A stretch of 64,000 nucleotides of DNA from Euptelea pleiosperma (Eukaryota; Streptophyta; Magnoliopsida; Ranunculales; Eupteleaceae), in assembly GCA_035048495.1 (NCBI GenBank), contig CM068551.1, positions 22,632,248-22,696,247 on the forward strand, given 5' to 3'. The notes under the pieces were generated by a model. The model had not been told where the DNA came from. It made no database searches and saw nothing but the letters and a program-made list of their open reading frames with translations. Position numbers and translations under genes: made by a program. This document shows positions 55,460-64,000 of the stretch, piece after piece (the first letter of the stretch is position 1; each line of letters starts with the position of its first letter).

Positions 55460-58210
55460 AGCTTATTCACAATCATCCAGTATACTAGTAGGTAGCCCGT
55501 GCCCACAGCACTTTTTGACAAAGCGTTTGCCAAAATCAGGTGTAAGTGGCTTAGATCCACCATCCATTTAGGGTGATAAGATCTCAGCCATCCTTTCTGA
55601 AGCCGATAAGTTTTTAAGGGGTTTTGTTATATAGACTAGTGGATGCCCCATGCCATCGGCACTCCTCGACAAAGAATTTACCAAAATCAGGTGAGTGGCG
55701 GAGATCCACTGTCCATTTGGGGGAGGATTAGATCTCGGCCCTTCTTTGTTGATGTTTATAAGAGGAGGTATAAGTAGGGAGACAACCTATGTGTTTGTTA
55801 TATAGAATAGTAAATGGCCCATGCCCATGGCACTCTCCGACAAAAGCGTTTGCAAAAATTAGGTGCCTTCGGCACTCAAACGATATAACGGACTGGGGTG
55901 TTACCGTTTTTTTCCATTATAACGGATTGTAAAGCATAGAGGGAGAAATAGATAAATAACGGAAATAACAAAAAATAACGGTGCTGAAATTAAAATTTTG
56001 AATAAATTGAGGTCAAATGAGGCGGATTGAGTGGCTGAAATCTAACCGTCCACTTTAGATCGATAGATTTGATCTCAACCACTCTTTATCTAACCATCCA
56101 CATTAGATGGATGGATAAGATAAGATAATACAACTGAGTTGTCTTGATATATGCGTGGGTGGCCCGTGTCCGCGGCACTTTCCGACAAAGTGTTTGTCAA
56201 AATCGGGTGGGAGTTAATCTCAGCCATAGATATGAAGCATAGTGGATCCCAAACACTCATTATTGAAGCCATATAAGATAAAAGGGGTATAAGAAAACCA
56301 TTAAATTTCCGTTAAATTCTATTATTTTTTTTTAATTTTTAATTTTCAAATTTCAAATTTTGAATTTTGAATTTCAGCACCACTTTTTTCCGTTAAAATC
56401 ATTAAAATCCATTTTTGCCCCTGGCCCTTTCAATCCATTTTAACGGTACCACCCCCCTCGATGCATAAAAAGTGGGGCTCCTGAGCCTGACCCTTGGGCT
56501 ATATGTAAATCCAACCCATTTCATTCCTTATATAGGTAAATAATAAGGGACCCGTGCCCACGGCACTCGTCGACAAAGCGTTTCTCAAAATTGGGTGTGA
56601 GTGGCTGAGATACACCGTCCGTGATAAGATCTCAACCATCCTTTATGAAGCTGGATAAGAGGGGGAGACAACCGTCCTGTTTTGTTATATAGATGTATAG
56701 TGGGTGGCCCGTGCCCTCAGCACTCTCCTACAAAGCATTTCCCAAAATCGGGTGTGAGTTGTTGAGATTCATAGTCTATTTGGGGGATAAGATCTTGGCC
56801 ATCCTTTGTGAAGCCGATAAGAGCAGTATAAGTGGGGGGACAATTACCCTGTTAAATTAATCCAACCGTCTAAATTTTATTTTATGTAAGGGTTGATATG
56901 GGCCCTTGGATATATGAAGCCTATAAGAGGGGGAGATAACCGTTGTGTTTTGTTATATAGACTAGTGGGTGCCCTATGCCATTGGCACTCCTCGACAAAG
57001 AATTTGCCAAAATCAGGTGAGTGGCGGAGATCCACCGTCCATTTGGGGGAGGATTAGATCTCGGGCCTTCTTTGTTGATGCTTATAAGATGAGGTATAAG
57101 TAGGGAGACAACCAATGTGTTTTGTTATATAGAATAGTAAATGGCCCATGCCCATGGCACTCTCCAACAAAAGCGTTTGCAAAAATTGGGGCCCTTCGGC
57201 ACTAAAACGGTATAACGGACTGGGGCGTTACCGTTTTTTCCATTATAACGGATTGTAACTCACAGAAGGAGAAATGGGAAAATAACATAAATAACAAAAA
57301 AAAACGGTGTTGAAATTTAAATTTTGAATAAATTGAGGTCAAATGAGGCGGATTGAGTGGCAGAAATCTAACCATCTACATTAGATCAATGGATTTGATC
57401 TCAACCACTCTTTATCTAACCGTCCACATTAGATGGATGGATAAGATAAGAGAATACAACTGAGTTGTCTTAATATATGCGTGGGTGGCCCGTGCCCGGG
57501 GCACTTTCCGACTAAGTGTTTGTCCAAATTGGGTGGGAGTTAATATCAGTCATCGATATGAAGCATAGTGGATCTCAGCCACTCATTATTGAAGCCATAT
57601 AAGATAAGAGGGGTATAAGAAAACCATTAAATTTTCGTTAAATTCTATGTTTTTTTTCAAATTTCAAATTTCAAATTTTAAATTTTGAATTTCAGCACAA
57701 CTTTTTTCCGTTAAAATCATTAAAATCTGTTAAAATACATTTTTTCCATTTTTGCCCTGGCCGTTTCAATCTATTTTAACAGTAACACCCTTCTCGAGGC
57801 ATAAAAAGTGGGGCTCCTGAGCCTGACCCTTGGGCTATATTTGAATCCAACCCATTTCATTCCTTATATGTAGGTAAATAGTAGGTGATCCGTCACTCAT
57901 CAACAAAGCGTTTGTCAAAATTGGGCGTGAGTGGCTGAGATCCACTGTCCATTTGGTGTGATAAGATCTCGGCCATCCTTTATGAAGCGGATTGGAGGGG
58001 GAGACAACTGTCTTGTTTTGTTATATAGATATAGATAGTGGGTGGCCCGTGCCTTCGGCACTCTCCAACAAAGCATTTGCCAAAATTGGGTGTGAGAGGC
58101 TGATATCCACCGTTATTTGAGGGATAAGATCTTGGCCCTTCTTTGTCTAAACAGATAAGAGGGGGTATAAGTGGGGAGACAACTTCCCTGTGTTGTTATA
58201 TAGATGGTGG
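55460..58210 (+). repeat. Satellite-like tandem array with 1.3-kb higher-order repeat
   Basis: About a dozen diverged units of roughly 160-180 bp. Each has 'gttatatagactagtgggtg', 'gcccgtgcc...ggcactctccgacaaagcgttt', 'ccaaaatcgggtgtgagtgg', 'gagatccaccgtccattt' and 'gataagatctcggccatcc'. A larger repeat of about 1,325 bp is superimposed: 55623-56460 matches 56948-57830, each including an inserted stretch with 'tataacggactgggg' sequence that looks like the hAT-like family. No gene. Confidence 0.8.
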
Positions 58211-58214
58211 GTGC

Positions 58215-61060
58215 ACTAGATTTTAAAGGATTAAAATCTCTAAGGACGTTTTAAAGGACTAAAATAAGGAAAGGGGCACTAAATTAAAATTTAAGGGTAC
58301 TTTTGGAAATAAAAAATTAATGATTTTGAAAGTAGGAAATTTTAGTCGTTCCCCATGAATTGTGAGGGCACCTTGATCCATTGAAAGCACCCCACGAATT
58401 GTGTTTCAATTTGCTTAATTTATGAAATTGCCTTCCACAAGTTCAAGATCACCTCATGCAACTTCATGCAAGCGTTCAGCCTGATTAGTGATTTCTAGGC
58501 GTTGGATTTGAGTTATTTTCATGCATTGATTTAACCGTATAAATTTGAGCATTATTGACCATTATTTGAGGTTCAAAGATCCAAAGGTTTGAAATCAATC
58601 AGGCTGATTTTTTTGTTTGTAGGCCACCTAAGGATTGGAAAAAATATCCATACGGTCAGTCCTCTAAATGTGTGCCACGTGGCTCATATTGCTCTCTGTC
58701 ATCAAAGTTCTACTCTAAAAAAAGCACAACTATTATTTGTCAACAAATTGTCGGATGATTTAAAGAAAAAAGAATGTTTAGTTTGGGTGCCCTCACAATT
58801 CAATGGCTGCGACTAAAATTTCTCTTGAGAGGGTGAATCCCACCCAATCTATGAGTTCTCATTAGTTTATTTGCCAAGAGGGAGAGAGATTGGGAACGTG
58901 GTTTAAAAACCGGCCCTTGTAACAGTAAGGCTCTGACCCCATTACGTTATTTCCGATTTAATGTTATCATGTTATAATGGTTGTTAATGACCGTTATAAC
59001 AAAACTATCGTATTTATATTTTGATAACATTTTAAAATAAAACGTTCATTATTTTTTGTTATTTTTTATTTGAATTTCAAATCTTGTTTCAAATTTAAAA
59101 TCCGTTATATTCTCATAAATAACAGCTGCTAAATCCGTTATAAAATCGTTATAACAAATATAACTACTGTTATTTGTGAATATAATAAAATATTATTTCT
59201 CCATTTTTGCCGGGTGTAGGATAATGTCCCGTCCATTTCCAAAGGGATTTCTCTAGATATAGATGAGACACGAAAACAAGTAGAGTTCCCCAAGAAGGAC
59301 CAATCTATTATGGTATGATATTATTAAGGAAAATATATGCGCTAAAGTGTCTGCCACTTTAGCTTCTTAAGACTCCAAATAATGAAAAGTAATGATCCCA
59401 CCAACAGATCTGACCTTGCATCACTCTTCTAGAGCAGATCAGAGACTTTGTTTTCTTATAATGGTGTAAGTCGTCCAAAGTGCTGGTCGTCCGACCACGA
59501 GGCTCCAGTATGTTGGTCACCAGTGATGGGAAGTCAACCACCAGAATCTCGTGGCCAATTGTCCACCACAGCCGTGTGATTTGGGGTTGAGGTTTTAACC
59601 CAAATAAGAACATTAGAAAATGAGCTTCGAGAAGGAATTTTTTTTTTTTTTGAAAACCATGGTTTTGGTGGGATTCAGTGCTAGCCTTCGTTTGCAAAAG
59701 CACTCGATAAGCTTTGGCACCAAACACCGGACAATGTTGCCCGTATTTAAATCTGTGCCATATACAATTTAAAATTCGTAACCAAACAACCTGACAGAAC
59801 GTCATGTATAGGGCCCTCACCCCTACACTTCTATCATCACCACACAACCAGATGGCGATTGATGGGAATGTGATCAAAGCTACATAAGTTGCTTTGCATA
59901 TTGCACCAATCCTACATGATACTGTGGCGATCTGTTGGAGTCCGATTTGTGTAGGAACGGGTCTCATCCAATTATTGAGATGATCCCTTCCCTCCCCAAA
60001 ATGCTACGTGTCACAAAATCCGTTTGATTGGTGATTTTAAGCTGTTGGATTTGAGGTATTTTTGTCATGGGCTTTGAACTCATCAATAGGCCTGTTCAAA
60101 AAGTCAATCACAAAAAGAAGCGAGGTGTTTGGGGACGAGAAGTAAAAGCACTTCTACTTGTAGTAGAAATTACTAGTTACTTTTTACCTCCAGAAAAGTC
60201 ACAGAACTTAAAAGCCGAGGCGTTCTAATATTTGAGAAGTGTTCTAATATTTGAGAAGTAATTTCTCTTAGAAGTTAAAAAAAATATTTAGCTTCAGTTC
60301 TAAGTTAGTTTTTAACTTTCCAAAAGTTAGAATATGAAACACATCTAAACTAACTTTTTAGCTTATAAGAGTCAATAAGTTAATTTTTTTGTGTTTTCCC
60401 AAACGCCCCCTTAAAATCATCAATTAGGCTTAGGGGGCGTTTGGGAACGAGAAGTAAAAGTACTTATACTTGTAGTAGAAGTTACAAGTTGATTTTTTAC
60501 CTCTGAAAAAGTCATAGAAATTAAAATGTTGGGAGGTGTTCTAATTTTTGAAAAGTAGCTTCTCTTAGAAGTTAAAAGATAAAAATTTTAGCTTCAGTTT
60601 TAAATTAATTTTTAACTTTTCAAAAGTTAAAAACACATCCCAACTAACTTTTTGACTTATAAAAGTCAATAAGTTACTTATTTTTTGTTGCCAAACGCCC
60701 CCTAAGTTTTGGTACGTGGTCCATGGACAAATCTAGTATCCAAACATATTAGTACCGTTGGATGTCCAAAAATGTGTTATTTCAATGTTTTCAAAAAAAA
60801 ATATTTTATTAATTAAAAAACACGTTTCTCAATGAACATTCAATGGTGGATACAATGTTTGCATACTAGATTTGTCCGTGGTCCACTGAGGGGTGGGAAA
60901 CATTCATGGGTCAATGCCCCCAAAAGCCAAGTAGCATTTGGGGGAGGCGGTGATACCAAACTTTGTATGAGACCCCGGTCCTACACAAGCTGGACTGGAC
61001 TCGATCTGCCGTGTCATGTGTGGCCACCTACTGGAAAGACAAGGCGTGGTGCACCGTAGA
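58215..61060. other. Gene-free repeat-rich stretch
   Basis: 58460-58720 is one arm and part of the other of the 61061-type palindromic MITE. 58905-59200 contains 'gttataacgg' motifs like the hAT-like MITEs but lacks clear ends. 59640-59652 is a T-run. 60130-60410 and 60428-60712 are two related elements with 'ggcgtttgggaacgagaagtaaaagcac' type starts; the second has ends GGGGGCGTTTGG and CCAAACGCCCCC, so they are probably Tourist-like. The 202-aa minus frame (59359-59967) matches nothing I recognise and overlaps repeats. Confidence 0.55.
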
Positions 61061-61437
61061 GAGTAAAACTTGTGTCACAAGATGCTGTGAGGAAGCCGAT
61101 CACAGCACACAATACGAGCCACTGGCATACTATTAGAGAATAATGACCGTATGGATGTTTGGCCAGTCCCTCCGTGGACGGCACACAAACAATCAGGCCG
61201 ATTAGTGATTTGTAACCGATTCAATTGAAGTTATTTTCATGGGTTGATTTTAACGGTAGGAATTTGAGCATTATTGAGCGTTATTTGGGTGCAAAAATCC
61301 AAAGGTTGTAAATCACTAATCTGGCTGATTTTTGGTTTGTAGGTCCACCGAGGGACTGGCCAAACATCCATACGGTCAGCGCCCTCGGATCGTGTGTCAC
61401 GTGGCTCATATTGAGTGCTGTGACACAAGTTCTACTC
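61061..61437. mobile_element. MULE-type MITE upstream of the RPS3a gene
   Basis: A 377-bp element with ends GAGTAAAACTTGTGTCAC and GTGACACAAGTTCTACTC, flanked by a perfect 9-bp CACCGTAGA (61052-61060 and 61438-61446). Inner arms share 'ccgtatggatgtttggcca' and its complement. It ends 246 bp before the RPS3a start codon, so it borders or enters the promoter. Confidence 0.88.
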
Positions 61438-61580
61438 CACCGTAGACGAATGATCTCATTGTGATTGGACCTTATATTATGCCTACCAAAATCAAGACTA
61501 TTTCGGTAATTTTGCATATTTTGGGGCATTTTCGTAGTTTCAATCAAAACACAGTGGTATAAAATACTCACTTTAGGACC

Positions 61581-61617
61581 TATATAGACGAGAGTAGTTC
61601 ACTAAAACTAGGGTTTG
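61581..61617 (+). promoter_or_regulatory. TATA-like box and telo-box of the RPS3a gene
   Basis: CTATATAGA at 61581-61589 is a good TATA-type element about 100 bases before the start codon. TAGGGTTT at 61610-61617 is the reverse complement of the telo-box AAACCCTA. That pairing is common in plant ribosomal protein gene promoters and supports the gene call. Confidence 0.6.
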
Positions 61618-61682
61618 ATCTCTAAGAGTGGTGGACGAGCTCTGCTTCTGAAGCTACCCTAAGAACCTCATCTCCGTCGACA

Positions 61683-62019
61683 ATGGCGGTCGGGTACATC
61701 TCTCTCTCTCTTTCTCGTGCAGTCTTACTCATCACTGTTACTGAACTCGAGCACTTCGTTTTTTTTTTCTTTTTGCAGAAAGAACAAGAGAATCTCGAAG
61801 GGGAAGAAGGGTGGAAAGAAGAAGGCGTGAGTAGATTGAAACCTTTATAATCAAGATCTTCAGTGTCCTCTGCGTTGTTTTTCATGCCGATCTCTTGGTT
61901 TTGATCTTCACAGGGTTGATCCTTTTGCTAAGAAGGATTGGTATGATATCAAGGCTCCTTCGATCTTCAACGTAAGAAATGTTGGGAAGACCCTTGTTAG
62001 TAGAACTCAGGGAACCAAG
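61683..62019 (+). CDS. RPS3A: 40S ribosomal protein S3a (eS1), first three exons, incomplete
   Basis: N-terminal part of small-subunit ribosomal protein eS1. Exons: 61683-61693, 61779-61826, 61914-62019, with GT-AG introns and matching phases. They encode [19 protein letters not shown] followed by [16 protein letters not shown] and [14 protein letters not shown], a near-perfect family N-terminus (55 residues of about 260). The donor after exon 3 (AAG|GTATG) is good, but I found no further exon down to 64000. Either the next intron exceeds 1.98 kb and the gene continues past the window, or the rest has been lost. The promoter motifs and intact frames favour a working gene. Confidence 0.9.
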
Positions 62020-64000
62020 GTATGAAATTTCCTCTCTCTCTAATTTTGAATTAACTGTTTATTTGATTTGATCTGGTTTGAATATTTTGTGTTGTTTTTT
62101 CTCCAATGATATTGGGTTAGATTTTTTACTTTTCGAAGATACATCTGGATCTGCAGATGTTTAGTGAGTTGTAACAAGTCCTTTAAGTAACCATGACTTC
62201 AATTGAGAGAAAGTGTTGGTGTCATCCCGAGGAGGACGTCCTTCCTCAGGTCCACACCGTTGGATTATTGTCGGGATTCCGTTTGTGAATACCGATGACC
62301 ATTTGACTGGGTGTGGACCCAAAGAGGACGTCCTTTAAGGAATCAAGATTTTTAGATCAACACATTTGACTTGCATTTATTTGATCACGAGTTGGGCTCG
62401 CCTGAATGAGAAGATACGTTAATCTTATAATGCCTTCTGATTTACATTGGCCCCTGCCGTTCTCGTTTGATTCTTTGAACTTTTGTACGATTTGTGTGTG
62501 TTTGAGGTTTTGTGGAGTTTTGGGTCAATCTAAATATTAACTATATAATCAACTGCTTACATTCTAATTAAGCAAATGTTTTGATACCCATTGTAGTACT
62601 TTGCGACAACTATGACTGAATATATGGAGGGATTTTTTTGGGTATTTTAGTAACATCCCCCTGAAATTTGAAAAGTAATTAGTAATACCCCCTTATACTT
62701 TAAACCTTAGGAATACCCCCTTGACCTTGTTTAACCATCATTTGACTAACGTTAAAACGTGACATGCATCATGCGTCTGTTAATGCACACCTATGAAAGG
62801 ACCATAATATTGCAAGTACAATGCCAACGACATGTGATTCAAGGCCGTTTTAACTAAAGTGAACCATTGTTAAACTAGGTCAAAGGGGGGTAATCCTAAA
62901 GTTTGAAAGTATAAGGGGGTATTACTAATTACTTTTCCAATTTCAGGGGGTGCTACTAAAATACCCATTTTTTATTCAATTGCCCAAGTAGATGTAACCC
63001 CAGTAACAAGCCTAATGTTTGAACTGTACAAAAAGTGAATAGGACTAACACTTGACACCTTATCCTTGGAAAATGAAGGAATCCCATTGTGTTTGTTACA
63101 AATAGGCCAATCGTTTGGCAGTATTAAATACCTCACTGCAGGTGCAATAATTACCTCATACTGAACTACAGCGATACTTCTATTACTGATATTCTTGGTG
63201 GATCCAATTTCTATTGGCTTGGTGAGGATATCCGTATTGAAAGTTAGGGTATATTTAGGATTCTCTCCTTTTTCTCTCTTCACTTTGCTCTGTTTAGAAA
63301 AAGGACAACCCAATTCTCTTCATCAAGGTCAAGTCAAATTTAAAAACTGACCTAGTGAAGAAACAAATAGAAAAAGAAGTGCAGAAGAACATTAACAAAT
63401 ATGTTTGGGTAGTGTTACAACATCTTTTGCCATCTATTTTGCATGTTTAGAGGTTTTATTGTGGCATGTATTGAAATTTTGGCTTTCAAAATCAATACTG
63501 AACAGGATTTTGGTTGACTATTGGCAGATATAGGAGACAAGTTTTTCCCTGATATGAGAGTACATCTGTTTTGATGGGACCTTTTTAAGGGATGTTACTG
63601 TATTTCTAATGTTCCACCCTGTTCCATGTACTAAGCTCCCCAACTAATACCTGTTCAAGTTGCCTGTATGGTTGTTTCTTGTTGGTGGGACCATTAGTCT
63701 AGCTTGAAGTGTCAGTTTTCGTGCTTGGTCTCTCACACTCCTTATTGACATTTTCGAAGAAAAATTAATTTGATTCTTTAAATATTAAGGATCCGTGTGA
63801 AGTGGGAATTTGAGCTCGCAGATGTTTTCTTGCCGAATGTGTGGCTTATGGATTTTTTGTTCTTTTTGTCTGTGCTAGTGTGTTCATTCATGTTCTCTTT
63901 GCTTTTCAACATAGAGGGAAATGCAGACAATAGCCTCAATAAAATGGCTAGAAGTGTTTTCATGGTTGAGATAAGTGTGCTAAAACCCGAAGTGGACGGC
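62020..64000 (+). other. Probable RPS3a intron 3, with a MITE
   Basis: No RPS3a exon recognised. It contains the 62640-62966 MITE. A 113-codon minus-strand frame (62972-63313) has the look of a retroelement or pararetrovirus-like polyprotein fragment, but I cannot name it. The rest is T-rich, as expected of a plant intron. Confidence 0.5.
62640..62966. mobile_element. MULE-type MITE, relative of 53994
   Basis: A 327-bp element with ends GGGTATTTTAGTAAC and the complement of GCTACTAAAATACCC. The interior is homologous to 53994-54304 throughout. The flanks are T-rich on both sides (gattttttt and attttttat), so the duplication is probable but not certain. Confidence 0.75.

Noticed and set aside
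55460..58210. CRISPR-like or promoter array reading of the regular repeats
   Set aside because: Units are long, diverged and without constant spacers; the genome is eukaryotic.
59359..59967. 202-aa open frame on the minus strand
   Set aside because: No recognisable domain, low-complexity T-run inside, and overlap with repeat fragments; probably chance.
61281..61571. 96-aa minus-strand frame upstream of RPS3a
   Set aside because: Runs through the arm of the 61061-61437 MITE; not conserved between copies.

Overview
The window looks like nuclear DNA of a flowering plant: AT-rich, with short exons split by GT-AG introns, telo-box motifs at gene starts, a CC-NBS-LRR resistance gene, and many small DNA transposons with plant-type target-site duplications (TSDs). 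A woody, perhaps magnoliid-grade angiosperm is possible, but the sequence does not prove it.

Layout. 0-10.3 kb has no gene. It holds about three diverged tandem copies of a 1.7-1.8 kb segment whose first part resembles the sequence just upstream of the resistance gene. Several mobile elements sit in individual copies, and the sister copies preserve the empty sites. 10.4-18.7 kb is a CC-NBS-LRR (NLR) gene: one large exon with CC, NB-ARC and first LRR block, then two further LRR blocks that are tandem duplicates of the end of exon 1, joined by phase-compatible introns. 18.8-21.4 kb is an array of palindromic MITEs. 21.4-26.6 kb is a decaying array of roughly 300-bp units, each carrying a small exon-like acidic segment between splice-like signals, interrupted by a GC-richer organelle-like insert at about 23.0-23.7 kb. 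26.6-30.0 kb is non-coding.

30.15-43.5 kb (+) is a complete 20-exon TruD/PUS7-type pseudouridine synthase gene (about 686 aa), including what appears to be a U12-type AT-AC intron. 43.5-48.7 kb is repeats, including a hAT-like element inserted into a relative of itself. 48.8-49.7 kb is a decayed fragment of a Kelch-PPP (BSL-type) phosphatase gene. 50.2-53.1 kb (-) is a complete eight-exon alpha/beta-hydrolase lipase gene (478 aa). 53.4-61.4 kb is repeats: MULE-type MITEs and a 2.7-kb satellite-like array. At 61.7 kb (+) the 40S ribosomal protein S3a (eS1) gene begins and runs off the right end.

The genes do not form a pathway: they are a defence receptor, an RNA-modifying enzyme, a lipase and a ribosomal protein, each under its own promoter. 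The most unusual parts are the three-level duplication at the NLR locus (leader, LRR exons, mini-exon array) and the AT-AC intron of the pseudouridine synthase gene. Exon coordinates were derived by hand from splice signals, reading phase and recalled family similarity; no alignment or transcript data were available.
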